From NCBI RefSeq assembly GCF_030407165.1, contig NZ_CP129111.1, positions 2,108,001 to 2,172,000 on the forward strand: a stretch of DNA of 64,000 bases, read 5' to 3'. This DNA is from Fontisubflavum oceani (GTDB taxonomy: Bacteria > Pseudomonadota > Alphaproteobacteria > Rhodobacterales > Rhodobacteraceae). This document shows positions 1-9,768 of this stretch, in pieces; the stretch's first letter is position 1; each line of letters starts with the position of its first letter. The notes below the pieces were generated by a model, which was not told where the DNA came from, did not search any database, and saw nothing but the letters and a program-made list of their open reading frames with translations. The translations under genes and the position numbers were made by a program.

Positions 1-538
1 GATAATGCGAGTTTCGTCAATCAGACGGTGGATTATCTCTGCCGGAGCGGCGAGCCGCCCTGTTTTTTCGAGATGCGCACGCCCGCCAATCCGAATGCCA
101 ACAAGCGGCGGATTGCCTATATCGACGCGATGGCGCGCCATGGTGAGGAGCCGGTCGTGATCAGTATCGAAGGCGACGGCTGGGGCTTTGAGGAAATCGG
201 GCGTCAGGGGGCGCATACCGCGATTGCCGCGGGCGATTTCAAGACCAACACCATCCTGTGCAGCAACGACCGGCTGGCGATTGGTGTTCTGGCGGCCTGT
301 TACGAGCGGGGTCTGCGAGTCGGTCGGGGGCCGGATTCGCGCTGCGGGTGGCATCGCATGACGATCATCCGTTTTCGCGCTTTACCTGCCCCGCCTTGAC
401 GACGGCGGCGCATAACTATGCGTCGGTGGCAGAGAGCAGTGTCGAAACCCTCTTTGAACTCATTGAAAACGGCGGGATTTCCGGACACGGCCGGAGACGC
501 TTTTTCCCGCGCATCTGGTTGTCAGGGCATCGGCTTGA
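1..538 (+). CDS. LacI-family transcriptional regulator of the polyol operon (5' end missing, two frame breaks)
   Basis: The C-terminal part of a LacI/GalR-type regulator, running off the left edge. The effector-binding domain shows the family's SNDRLAIGVL stretch near 267-297 and a late HDDHPFSRF segment near 358-385. Two frame breaks interrupt it: one at the G5 run 326-330 and one near 489-494. Adding one G at each place restores a continuous protein that ends VVRASA with TGA at 536-538. The gene lies directly upstream of, and parallel to, the sorbitol/mannitol operon, and a double palindrome follows its stop codon. It is therefore probably the local repressor that responds to a hexitol or derived sugar. 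The helix-turn-helix is outside the window. The breaks resemble sequencing errors, but a true pseudogene cannot be excluded. Confidence 0.75.
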
Positions 539-548
539 CCCTCAAAAA

Positions 549-583
549 TTTACGCGCGTAAAAATTAAGTTGACGCGCGTATG
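549..583. promoter_or_regulatory. Paired palindromic operator (putative LacI-type binding sites)
   Basis: Two ACGCGCGT palindromes occur here: TTTACGCGCGTAAA (549-562, perfectly symmetrical) and TTGACGCGCGTATG (570-583). Their centres are 21 bp apart, about two helical turns. They sit between the regulator stop codon and the smoE start at 632. CG-centred palindromes are typical LacI-family operators, and this spacing would allow cooperative binding on one face of the DNA. Confidence 0.7.
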
Positions 584-631
584 ATTCGGGCGCAGTCTTT
601 GGCGCATAACATCCAACCAGGGAGGATACGG

Positions 632-1951
632 ATGTACCTGAAGACCGCGCTTGGCGCGTCGAGTGCGCTTGCGCTCTGCGTTGCCGCCACCGCCGCGATG
701 GCGGAGTCCCATGCCACCACCATCACAATCGCCACCGTGAACAACGGCGATATGATCCGGATGCAGGGCTACACCGATCAATTCACCGACCAGACCGGCA
801 TCAATGTCGAATGGGTGACGCTGGAAGAGAACGTGCTGCGTCAGCGTGTGACCACAGACATCACCACAAATGGTGGTCAGTTCGACATCATGACCATCGG
901 TATGTACGAGACCCCGATCTGGGGCGCAAATGGCTGGCTCGTGCCGCTCGACAACCTATCGGAAGAATATGACGTCGACGACATTCTGCCTGCCATGCGT
1001 GGTGGGCTCAGCCATGACGGCACCCTTTATGCCGCGCCATTCTATGGCGAAAGCTCCATGGTCATGTACCGCACCGACCTGATGGAAGCTGCCGGGCTAG
1101 AGATGCCCGACGCGCCAACATGGGAGTTCATTCGCGAAGCTGCGGCCGCCATGACCGACCGTGAAAACGACATCAACGGCATCTGCCTGCGTGGTAAGGC
1201 CGGTTGGGGCGAAGGCGGGGCCTTCATCACCGTCACCGCCAACTCGTTCGGCGCGCGGTGGTTCGATGAAGACTGGAATGCCCAGTTCGATCAGCCCGAA
1301 TGGGCCGAAGCGCTGAACTTCTTTGTCGATATGATGAGCGAGTCTGGCCCTCCGGGCTACGCAACGAATGGGTTCAACGAAAACCTGTCGCTGTTCCAGC
1401 AAGGCCGCTGTGGCATGTGGATCGACGCGACTGTCGCGGCGTCTTTCGTGACCAACCCCGACGACTCCACTGTTGCCGACTCCGTCAGCTTCGCCCTGGC
1501 CCCCGATACCGGCCTCGGCAAACGGTCCAACTGGCTTTGGGCCTGGGCCCTGGCGATCCCGGCGGGCACGCAGCAAGCTGATGCCGCGTTGCAGTTCATC
1601 GAATGGGCCACATCGACCGGCTATATCGAGCTTGTCGCTGAAAACGAAGGTTGGGCCAATGTGCCGCCGGGCGCGCGCACCTCGCTTTACGAGACCCCGG
1701 AATATCAAGAGGTCCCGTTTGCGCAGATGACGCTCGACTCGATCAATGCGGCGGACCCAACGAACCCGACCGTCGATCCGGTGCCATATGTCGGCATCCA
1801 GTTCGTCGCTATTCCGGAATTCGCCGGTATCGCCACCGAGGTCAGCCAGGAATTCTCGGCGGCCTATGCGGGTCAGCAGACCGTTGAAGAGGCTCTCGAA
1901 AATGCCCAGGCGCTGACCAACGACGCGATGGAAGCGGCGGGCTACCGCTAA
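632..1951 (+). CDS. smoE: Sorbitol/mannitol ABC transporter, periplasmic substrate-binding protein
   Basis: A 439-residue extracellular solute-binding protein (family 1). It binds the polyol in the periplasm and delivers it to the SmoF/SmoG permease. The start at 632 is chosen because AGGGAGGATACGG lies just upstream and because it opens a classic signal peptide with probable cleavage after AMA. The mature protein has the usual TIATVNNGD strand near its N-terminus and aromatic-rich ligand-pocket segments. It is first in a six-gene polyol operon. The smoE-smoF gap holds a small hairpin-prone GC stretch (about 1967-2012), as often follows binding-protein genes that need more transcript than the permeases. 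Specificity for sorbitol/mannitol is inferred from the operon. Confidence 0.9.
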   Translation: MYLKTALGASSALALCVAATAAMAESHATTITIATVNNGDMIRMQGYTDQFTDQTGINVEWVTLEENVLRQRVTTDITTNGGQFDIMTIGMYETPIWGANGWLVPLDNLSEEYDVDDILPAMRGGLSHDGTLYAAPFYGESSMVMYRTDLMEAAGLEMPDAPTWEFIREAAAAMTDRENDINGICLRGKAGWGEGGAFITVTANSFGARWFDEDWNAQFDQPEWAEALNFFVDMMSESGPPGYATNGFNENLSLFQQGRCGMWIDATVAASFVTNPDDSTVADSVSFALAPDTGLGKRSNWLWAWALAIPAGTQQADAALQFIEWATSTGYIELVAENEGWANVPPGARTSLYETPEYQEVPFAQMTLDSINAADPTNPTVDPVPYVGIQFVAIPEFAGIATEVSQEFSAAYAGQQTVEEALENAQALTNDAMEAAGYR

Positions 1952-2072
1952 ACCTTCGCGCACGCAGCCCCGTGGGGCGGGTCGGTCCTGCCTCACGGGT
2001 TTTCCCGACCAATCCTGCTAATCTGTCACTGTCCCGCGCGGGATCTGCCCCGCCAACATGAGAGATGTCCCC

Positions 2073-2951
2073 ATGGCGACCCAACATTCCCGTTCCGCAG
2101 CAAGACTGATGATGGCGCCCGCCGTGATCCTGCTCCTGGGCTGGATGCTGGTGCCGCTGACCATGACGCTCTACTTCTCGTTCAAGAGATACCTGCCGAT
2201 GCGGGGGGACTCGCTGGAACGGGGCCTCGATTGGGTCGGGTTTGAGAACTACGTCCGCTTCATCGGATCAAGCTCGTTCTGGCCAAGCGTACAGGCCACG
2301 CTCCTGATCGTCGGTGGGGTTTTGGTCATCACGGTGGTTCTGGGCGTCCTGCTGGCGATCCTTCTCGACCAACCGTTCTGGGGGCAGGGCATCGTCCGCA
2401 TCCTCGTGATCGCACCCTTCTTCGTGATGCCAACGGTGACGGCGCTGGTCTGGAAGAACATGTTCATGGACCCGGTGAACGGCATGTTCGCCCATCTGTG
2501 GCGGTTCTTCGGGGCTGAGCCAGTCTCTTGGCTCTCGGACGCCCCGGTGGAGTCGATCATCCTGATCGTGTCCTGGCAGTGGCTGCCCTTCGCGACGCTG
2601 ATCTTGCTCACCGCGATCCAGTCGCTCGACAGTGAACAGCTTGAAGCTGCCGAGATGGACGGGGCCCCGGTTCTGGCCCGCTTCTTCTATATCGTGCTGC
2701 CGCATTTGGGACGTGCGATCACCATCGTCATCCTGATCCAGACGATCTTTCTCTTGTCGATCTTCGCCGAAATCTTCGTGACCACGGGCGGGTCCTTCGG
2801 CACCCGGACGCTGACCTATCTGATCTTCCAGCGGGTCGTGGACAGTCAGAATATCGGCCTTGGATCGGCGGGCGGTGTCTACGCCATCATCCTCGCCAAT
2901 ATCATCGCGCTCTTCCTGATGCGCATCGTTGGCAAGAACTTGGACCGGTAG
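2073..2951 (+). CDS. smoF: Sorbitol/mannitol ABC transporter permease
   Basis: Inner-membrane permease of the MalF/UgpA type with about six membrane segments. The first runs MMAPAVILLLGWMLVPL. The conserved EAA loop that docks on the ATPase reads EAAEMDGAPVLARFF (about 2644-2688), followed by an FxxIVLPHL-like stretch. An in-frame ATG at 2058 is an alternative start; 2073 is preferred because it begins directly with the basic N-terminus and first membrane helix. It forms the translocation pore with SmoG, nine bases downstream. Confidence 0.88.
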   Translation: MATQHSRSAARLMMAPAVILLLGWMLVPLTMTLYFSFKRYLPMRGDSLERGLDWVGFENYVRFIGSSSFWPSVQATLLIVGGVLVITVVLGVLLAILLDQPFWGQGIVRILVIAPFFVMPTVTALVWKNMFMDPVNGMFAHLWRFFGAEPVSWLSDAPVESIILIVSWQWLPFATLILLTAIQSLDSEQLEAAEMDGAPVLARFFYIVLPHLGRAITIVILIQTIFLLSIFAEIFVTTGGSFGTRTLTYLIFQRVVDSQNIGLGSAGGVYAIILANIIALFLMRIVGKNLDR

Positions 2952-2960
2952 GGGGCAGAT

Positions 2961-3791
2961 ATGGCACGCGCAGTTTCCACACGTCGCAAGATCATCACCA
3001 CCACCGTCGCTTGGGCGATCGGGCTGCTGATCTTCTTTCCGATCTATTGGACGATCCTGACCAGCTTCAAAACCGAAGCGCAAGCCATCGCCAACCCGCC
3101 GCTGTTTTTCAACTTCGATTGGACGCTGGAAAACTACAGCGTCGTGCAGGAGCGCTCGGACTATATGCGCTTCCTGTGGAACTCGGTGATCATCGCGGGC
3201 GGCTCGACGCTTCTGGGCATCCTGATCGCGGTGCCCGCCGCCTGGTCCATGGCTTTTGTCCCGTCACGCCGGACCAAGGACATCCTGCTCTGGATGCTGT
3301 CCACCAAAATGCTGCCCGCTGTTGGCGTGCTCTACCCGATTTCGCTTATCTTCGTGCAGTTCAACCTGCTGGACACCCGTATCGGCCTGATCCTGGTGCT
3401 GATGCTGATCAACCTGCCGATCATCGTCTGGATGCTTTACACCTACTTCAAGGAAATCCCGGTCGATATCCTCGAAGCGGCGCGCATGGACGGCGCGGGG
3501 CTGCGCGAGGAAATCCTCTTCGTGCTGACGCCCATGGCAATCCCGGGCATCGCCTCCACCATCCTGTTGAATGTCATTCTCGCGTGGAACGAGGCGTTCT
3601 GGACGCTAAACCTGACGGCGGCTGGCGCGGCGCCCCTCACCGCGTTCATCGCCAGCTATTCCAGCCCCGAGGGCCTGTTTTACGCCAAGCTCAGCGCGGC
3701 CTCGACCATGGCCATCGCGCCGATCCTGATCCTCGGCTGGTTCAGCCAGAAACAACTTGTCCGCGGCCTGACCTTCGGCGCGGTGAAATAA
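2961..3791 (+). CDS. smoG: Sorbitol/mannitol ABC transporter permease
   Basis: Second permease of the system, 276 residues, MalG-like, with about six membrane segments beginning near residue 12. The EAA motif reads EAARMDGAGLREEILFVL (about 3474-3527). The family-typical LTAFIASYSSPEG segment precedes the last helix. It starts ten bases after smoF and is followed, after a 47-base gap, by the ATPase gene. It should heterodimerise with SmoF and couple to SmoK. Confidence 0.88.
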   Translation: MARAVSTRRKIITTTVAWAIGLLIFFPIYWTILTSFKTEAQAIANPPLFFNFDWTLENYSVVQERSDYMRFLWNSVIIAGGSTLLGILIAVPAAWSMAFVPSRRTKDILLWMLSTKMLPAVGVLYPISLIFVQFNLLDTRIGLILVLMLINLPIIVWMLYTYFKEIPVDILEAARMDGAGLREEILFVLTPMAIPGIASTILLNVILAWNEAFWTLNLTAAGAAPLTAFIASYSSPEGLFYAKLSAASTMAIAPILILGWFSQKQLVRGLTFGAVK

Positions 3792-3838
3792 GTGCGAGCG
3801 CTCTAGGAGCGACGCGATAGTGCAAAGGAAACGCACCG

Positions 3839-4843
3839 ATGGGACGCATCACACTCGACAAGGTTCGCAAATCCTTCGGGGAGGTGGAGGTCATTCCGCC
3901 GCTCGATCTGACCATAGAAGACGGGGAGTTTGTGGTCTTTGTCGGCCCATCGGGCTGCGGCAAGTCCACGCTTCTGCGCCTGATCGCGGGGCTTGAGGAT
4001 GTCAGCGGCGGGGAAATCCGCATCGACGGGCAGGACGCGACCGAAGTGCCGCCCGCCAAGCGCGGCCTCGCCATGGTGTTCCAAAGCTACGCGCTTTACC
4101 CGCATATGTCCGTGCGGAAGAATATCGCCTTCCCGCTGCGCATGGCCAAACTGGATACTGCTGAGCAGAAACGCCGAGTTGAGGCGGCGGCGGATGTGTT
4201 GAACCTCACCGATTATCTTGATCGGCGGCCAGGGCAGCTTTCAGGCGGGCAGCGACAGCGGGTCGCCATAGGGCGCGCCATTGTGCGCGAACCGGCGGCG
4301 TTTCTGTTTGACGAGCCGCTCTCGAACCTCGACGCGGCGCTTCGCGTCGGTATGCGGCTGGAAATCTCAGAGCTGCATGAACGGCTGAAGACCACGATGA
4401 TTTATGTCACCCACGATCAGGTCGAGGCCATGACTATGGCCGACAAGATCGTGGTGCTGCGTGCTGGCAATATCGAGCAGGTCGGATCGCCGCTGGAGCT
4501 TTACCGCACCCCACGCAACCTCTTCGTCGCCGGGTTCATCGGCTCGCCCAAGATGAACTTGATCGGTGGTGCCATCGCCACCGCACAGAATGCCACGACC
4601 ATCGGTATCCGGCCCGAACATGTGCGTGTGTCGTCGGAGGCGGGCGATTGGCCGGGCAAGGTGGGTGTCTCGGAACATCTGGGTTCCGACACATTTTTCC
4701 ATGTCACCTGTGACGGGATTGATGAGCCGGTGACGGTGCGCGTCGGCGGCGAGGTTGATCTGCATTACGGAGATCAAATCTTCCTCAGCCCAGACCTTGA
4801 CCATCTGCACCGGTTTGGCGCCGACGGGCTCAGGATTCCATGA
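3839..4843 (+). CDS. smoK: Sorbitol/mannitol ABC transporter ATPase
   Basis: A 334-residue MalK/UgpC-type ATPase that energises the SmoEFG importer on the cytoplasmic side. Visible motifs are Walker A GPSGCGKST (about residues 37-45), signature LSGGQRQR, Walker B FLFDEPLSNLDA and switch histidine YVTHDQ. A C-terminal TOBE-type regulatory region contains IGIRPEHV. The stop codon overlaps the start of the next gene as ATGA, indicating translational coupling. Confidence 0.9.
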   Translation: MGRITLDKVRKSFGEVEVIPPLDLTIEDGEFVVFVGPSGCGKSTLLRLIAGLEDVSGGEIRIDGQDATEVPPAKRGLAMVFQSYALYPHMSVRKNIAFPLRMAKLDTAEQKRRVEAAADVLNLTDYLDRRPGQLSGGQRQRVAIGRAIVREPAAFLFDEPLSNLDAALRVGMRLEISELHERLKTTMIYVTHDQVEAMTMADKIVVLRAGNIEQVGSPLELYRTPRNLFVAGFIGSPKMNLIGGAIATAQNATTIGIRPEHVRVSSEAGDWPGKVGVSEHLGSDTFFHVTCDGIDEPVTVRVGGEVDLHYGDQIFLSPDLDHLHRFGADGLRIP

Positions 4844-5612
4844 AGCGCCTGGAGGGTAGATCGGCCCTGATCACGGGGGCGGCCCGTGGCATCGGCAGGG
4901 CCTTTGCCGAGGCCTATGTTCGCGAAGGGGCGCGCGTTGCGATTGCGGATATCGACATCGCGCGCGCGCGCGCCACGGCGGCGGAGATCGGGGACGCGGC
5001 TATTGCCGTTGAGTTGGATGTAACCAAGCAGGACAGCATCGACGCAGCGGTGACCGAGACGGTCGCGCATTTAGGCCAGATCGACATCCTGATCAACAAC
5101 GCTGCGATTTTCACCGCCGCGCCCCTTATCGAGATCGACCGCGCCGACTATCAGCGCGTTTTCGAAATCAATGTGAGCGGCACGCTCTTCATGATGCAGG
5201 CCGTTGCCCGGCATATGATCGACCAGGGCATCAAAGGCCGGATCATCAACATGGCCTCGCAGGCTGGCCGGCGTGGTGAGGCCTTGGTTGCTGTTTACTG
5301 CGCCACAAAGGCCGCAGTGATCAGCCTGACGCAATCGGCGGGCCTAAACCTTATCCAACACGGCATCAATGTGAACGCGATCGCGCCGGGTGTGGTCGAT
5401 GGAGAGCATTGGGATGGCGTTGACGCATTCTTCGCCAAATACGAGGGCAAAGCGCCGGGCCAGAAGAAGAAGGAAGGGGTGAAGCCGTGCCCTACGGGCG
5501 TATGGGACGGGCCGAAGATCTTACCGGAATGGCGATTTTCTTGGCCAGCGATGAGGCCGATTACATCGTCGCGCAATGCTACAATGTCGATGGCGGTCAA
5601 TGGATGAGCTGA
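4840..5612 (+). CDS. smoS: Sorbitol (D-glucitol) dehydrogenase, SDR family (one frame break)
   Basis: Short-chain dehydrogenase expected to oxidise D-glucitol to D-fructose with NAD+. The Rossmann motif TGAARGIG is near residue 12, NNAA near residue 87, and the catalytic Ser with YCATK follow. The frame is lost at the G4 run 5476-5479. One extra G restores a tail that includes GRAEDLTGMAIFLASD and ends GGQWMS with TGA at 5610-5612, for 257 residues, the normal family length. Context (smo transporter upstream, mannitol dehydrogenase downstream) sets the substrate. The break is most simply a missing base in the assembly. Confidence 0.85.
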
Positions 5613-7104
5613 AGCCAGATCAGGCACCGGATCCGGTGCCTTTGTCGAACGCGACGCTCGGCCATCTCCCTGCAGGTGTCGACCGACCGACCTATGACCG
5701 GAGCCGCCTGACCCCCGGCATCGTGCATATCGGGCTCGGCAATTTCCACCGGGCGCATCAGGCCTGGTATCTGCACCGGTTGATGCAACAGGGAGAGGCG
5801 CTGGATTGGGCCATTCTCGGCGCCGGTGTCCGCCCATACGACGCCGAAATGCGGCAGAAACTGATCGCGCAGGATTGCCTCACAACGTTGATCGAGCTGG
5901 CCCCCGACCAGTGTTCCGCCGAAGTGACCGGCCCGATGATCGACTATCTGCCAATCGAAGAGGGCAACGGCCCGCTGGTCGCCGCGATGGCCGATCCTGC
6001 GATCCGCATCGTCGCCCTCACCGTGACGGAGGGGGGTACTATATCGACCCCGTGTCGGGCGGCCTCGACATCACACATCCCGATATACGCCATGATGCGG
6101 AGACGCCTCAGCGCCCGTGCACCGCCTTCGGCGCCATGGTCGCCGCCCTGCGTCTGCGCCGCGCGAATGGTCATCGGCCTTTTACGGGGCTAAGCTGCGA
6201 CAATCTCAGCGGCAATGGGGCGATCCTGCGCCGCGCCGTGACGGAGCTTGCGCGGCTGAGTGATCCCGACCTTGCCGATTGGATCGATGCGGAGGGGGCG
6301 TTCCCCAACTCGATGGTCGATTGCATCGTGCCTGCGACCGGCCCCGCAGAACTCTCACGCGCGCGGGATTTTGGTATCGCCGACGCGGCCCCCGTGAGCC
6401 ACGAAAACTTCCGGCAATGGGTTCTGGAAGATACGTTCTGCGCCGGTCGTCCGGATTTGGACAAGATCGGTGCGACCTTCACCGACGACGTGCACCCTTA
6501 CGAAATGATGAAGATCCGCATCCTCAATGGCGGGCATCAGGTCTTGGCCAATGCGGGCGAACTTCTGTCTCTGGCGACCATCGCCGATTGTATGGCGCAT
6601 GCATCACTATCGGCCTTCTTTCGCAAGGTTCAGACAGAAGAGATCTTGCCCTATGTCAACGCGGTTCCCGGCATAACTGCTGAGGCGTATCTCGCCCTGA
6701 TCGAACGCCGCTTTTCGAACCCTGCGATCCGGGATACGACCCGCCGAGTGGCCTTCGATGGGTCGTCTCGCCATCCGGGCTTCATTCTTCCAGTGCTGCG
6801 AAGCGCGCGCGCTGAAGGCGGGTCTATTGAGGGGCTTGCCCTCGTCGAGGCGCTTTGGGCGCGCATGTGCGCCGGAGTCCGAGAGGACGGAACCGAGATC
6901 GAAGCGAACGACCCGCAATGGACGCAGCTTCAACGCGTGGCCGAAGAGGCCAAGATCCGACCCCTGGCATGGCTCGAACAAGCTGGATTTTACGGCGATC
7001 TTGCGGATGATCGGGTTTTCTCGCAGACGTTTGAACGCTGGCTCGCCCTGATCTGGCGGCGCGGGTCCCAAGAGGCGCTTCGGACATATCTCGACCGGGC
7101 TTGA
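5600..7104 (+). CDS. mtlK: Mannitol 2-dehydrogenase (one frame break)
   Basis: Long-chain polyol dehydrogenase that converts mannitol to fructose, about 501 residues once one base is restored. Family markers include PGIVHIGLGNFHRAHQAWY near residue 35 (nucleotide-binding loop), the catalytic-domain stretch KIRILNGGHQVLAN, and FDGSSRHPGFILP. The frame is broken at the G6 run 6031-6036; a seventh G gives TVTEGGYYIDP and joins the two halves exactly (1,506 nt). The start at 5600 overlaps the smoS 3' end by 13 bases, which suggests coupling. It completes the pathway: polyol uptake, then oxidation to fructose. Confidence 0.87.
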
Positions 7105-7816
7105 AGTGCGGCAGGGCGCTGCCGTCCCGAGACAATGCCGTCGGCTGGGCTTGTCGGCTTGCAGTAGGGCAGAGCCTCCGAGACGCTGCGCGTAATCGGT
7201 AGGAGGGGCAGGACAAGGCGATCATCGGGATTGCTTGCAGCCTGATCAGAATCTGGCCAGCAGGCATGTGAACTCGTCGGTTCCTCGTGATACGCGCCGG
7301 TTCGCGCCGCATCGGTTCCATTCTGATTTTCCGTTTTCCAGACGCCAAGACAGATCTCAGCAATGGTGGGCGATTTGGGATATCCTTTTGATTTAGTGGC
7401 GCTTTTCCAGGCCTGACGGATTGTCGCCCAATAGCAATTGGGATGACTATTTGAATTCAGCACCGGTTGCCTTTACGCCACACGCACATAAAAATTCATT
7501 TTGATGATTTGTATGGCTTACATGAATGGCGGCAGCGCGCCTACATGAACATAATCTCTTGTAGATGCAACTATGTGTTTATGAGCCTTGGCCGCAGGTG
7601 CCCGGTCGAGCAAGAAAAGGAAAGGAGCGGAGGCTTGAGGCAGTTTCATTCGGTTCGCTGCGCCGTTCAAGCGCAGGCTGATTCCTGCGAGCCATGGCAT
7701 GGGCCTTCGCAATTGGTAAATCGGGTCACCTTGATCAAAGGCGAGCGGTTTGGGGCCGATGGAGTTCTGTCGACAACGGAAGCCGTCAGCGTTAGCCAGA
7801 AGGGCCAGTTACGCTA
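7105..7816. other. Intergenic stretch with a possible decayed type I secretion ATPase tail
   Basis: No confident gene is visible here. One open frame (7467-7817, 116 codons) ends with a TAATG overlap with the downstream HlyD-like gene. Its C-terminal part contains LVNRVTLIKGERFGADGV, which vaguely resembles the end of type I secretion ABC ATPases (LVDRV...G...ADG). No Walker or signature motif is present in any frame. If the resemblance is real, only a remnant of the ATPase survives. Confidence 0.3.
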
Positions 7817-9109
7817 ATGGACCGCATTGATCTAGATACGCTCGCTGATGATCGCGAAGCGCGGGTGCATATTCGGGAATCTCTGCTGCTCATCGTTGTT
7901 CTGGTCGCAATGCTTGCTGCTGTTGCATGGGCAGTTGTGGCTAAAGTCGAGGATGTCACGCGTGTGCCGGGCCTTGTGGTTCCGGTCGGTAATCTTCAGC
8001 AGATCACCGCGGATAATGACGGGGTGATCAGCGAAATCTTCGTGTCAGAAGGCGACATCGTTGAGGCGGGTGCCGCATTGATCGAACTCGAAATTGTCAC
8101 GCAAAGCAGTCAATTTGACCGCGAACAGCGACGCGTCCTCGCTCTGCAGGCGCGTATTGCCCGGTTGACAGCTGAGACTGGGGACGAACCGCTATCTTTC
8201 GCCCCGGAGCTTGAGGCCAACGCGATCCAGTTTGTGGAGAGCGAGCGCACGCTCTATGTCACCCGTATGCAAGAGCACGAGGCCGAAATCGCCGCGCTCA
8301 TGCAACGGCTTGATCAGAATAATCGCGACCGCGTCGCGGTGCTGCGCGACCTGATAGTGGCACGCCGTGCCTTAGAGCGCCTTGAAGAGCAGCTTGCGAT
8401 TATGACGCCTCTCGTCGAGGTAGGGGGCGAACCAGAGACCTCCCTAATTGACCTTCAGCGGCAGCAAGACGAGCAAATCAGCCGTCGGTCGAGAGCCGAG
8501 GCCGCTTTGGGCCAGCTTGATGCCGGCGCTGCGGAGATCAACGAGATCGTCCGCGCAATTGAGACCGGTTTTCGGGCGAATGCTTTTCAAGATCTCACGG
8601 CGGCAACTGAGGAACTAAACAGCTTACGCCGGTCACTGACTACGGGCGAAAGCCTTACCGCCCGCACCACCCTACGCGCCGTCGATCGGGGAGTGGTGAA
8701 CACGCTACACCACCAGACGATTGGTGCCACTGTGCGCGCGGGCGAGAATCTTGTCGAGATCGGGCCTTTTGATGATCATCTTCAGGTGGAGGCCTACATT
8801 GCGCCCCGATATATCGGACTGATTAAGCTGAACCAACCGGTCCGGGTCCAACTTACAGCCTATGACGTTACGCGATACGGTGCGCTTGATGGCAGGATTA
8901 CGCGGATCAGTCCGCATGCCGTTAGACGGGATGAGCGCGAGCCGCCCGAAATGTTTGTTGCCGTCATCCAGACTGATGTTGCGATTTTGGACGCTGGCGG
9001 AGAGCAGGTTCGTATTCTTCCGGGGATGATCGCCGAGATTGACATTCGTGCGGGCGAGCGCTCGGTGATCGACTATCTGTTGGAGCCGATCATGGGGTTG
9101 TTCCCCTAG
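7817..9109 (+). CDS. HlyD-family type I secretion periplasmic adaptor
   Basis: A 430-residue membrane-fusion protein. One membrane helix lies near residues 23-42, followed by a lipoyl half-motif (GVISEIFVSEGDIVEAGAAL, about 73-92), a long alpha-helical hairpin (about 105-270, heptad-like, Gln/Glu/Arg/Leu-rich), the second lipoyl half (RGVVNTLHHQTIGATVRAGE) and a beta-barrel C-terminus. Such proteins bridge an inner-membrane ABC exporter to TolC in RTX-type export. No intact ATPase, TolC or repeat-toxin substrate is adjacent, so it may be an orphan left after decay or may work with components elsewhere. Start ATG overlaps an upstream TAA by one base. Confidence 0.8.
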   Translation: MDRIDLDTLADDREARVHIRESLLLIVVLVAMLAAVAWAVVAKVEDVTRVPGLVVPVGNLQQITADNDGVISEIFVSEGDIVEAGAALIELEIVTQSSQFDREQRRVLALQARIARLTAETGDEPLSFAPELEANAIQFVESERTLYVTRMQEHEAEIAALMQRLDQNNRDRVAVLRDLIVARRALERLEEQLAIMTPLVEVGGEPETSLIDLQRQQDEQISRRSRAEAALGQLDAGAAEINEIVRAIETGFRANAFQDLTAATEELNSLRRSLTTGESLTARTTLRAVDRGVVNTLHHQTIGATVRAGENLVEIGPFDDHLQVEAYIAPRYIGLIKLNQPVRVQLTAYDVTRYGALDGRITRISPHAVRRDEREPPEMFVAVIQTDVAILDAGGEQVRILPGMIAEIDIRAGERSVIDYLLEPIMGLFP

Positions 9110-9434
9110 CCCAGTACGGGTCGGCAGCAACTCAGCTATCGACTTCGCCTCCGCCCAAGGTCAGCGTGGGTCAGCCTACGGTTCGTCGGTGGTGCCGTTT
9201 TGCCAAGTATAAGTGTCTCTCCAGCTGAATGGCGTCGCCTATATGCCCGCCTGTTGTTTGTGATGGCTGGATTTGAGATGCCGCAATGTGCGCCCCACGG
9301 CTTCCTTGCCAGTACTTGACTGTTCATTTGGGTGAAGAATTTCTCCGAGACGCGACCTTCTCTAACCGGCCAGAATTCGCCGATCCCATGCAGATCTTGA
9401 ACCACAGATGACCGACCGTGTCGTACTCCAATAC
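9110..9434. other. Intergenic stretch, nothing recognised
   Basis: About 325 bases between the HlyD-like gene and a convergent regulator gene. I see no gene, RNA or clear terminator; the open frames here are short and lack family features. Confidence 0.5.
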
Positions 9435-9768
9435 CTACTGGCAACGAACCGCACCCGTCATCAGCCCCAGATCGATCTCTGCGCCTTTCGGCCCCAGTCT
9501 ATAGCGTTTGGTCTTATAGTTCGGCGCGGGTTCCAGATAGCCCTTCTCGATCAAGGAGCGGATCGTGCGGTTTAGGGTTGGTTGACTCATGCTGGCGGTA
9601 ATCGTGTGGTCGCGGATGTCTGCCGCTTCGGCATCGAGGTTGTTAACCTCATCGCTCAACAGTCGAACGACATAGAGCACGTTGAGTTCATTTGCTGACA
9701 AAGACTGGAAGCCCCAGGTCGCGCTCAAGCGTCGCGATCAACTCTCGAAGGCGGGCAACGGTGGTCAT
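9435..9768 (-). CDS. Small winged-helix transcriptional regulator (frame break)
   Basis: A MarR-like or replication-initiator-like winged-helix protein of about 110 residues. The recognisable part contains SANELNVLYVVRLL, then a helix-turn-helix region (TASMSQPTLNRTIRSLIEKG) and a wing (YLEPAPNYKTKRYRLG). The ATG at 9768 opens MTTVARLRELIATLERDLG and then runs into a stop; removing one G near 9709-9712 joins it to the longer frame. This break is an extra base, the opposite polarity to most others in the window. Target genes are unknown. Confidence 0.55.

Noticed and set aside
1967..2012. Rho-independent terminator between smoE and smoF
   Set aside because: Hairpin-forming GC stretches exist but no following U-run is present; at most it is a transcript-stabilising or attenuating structure.
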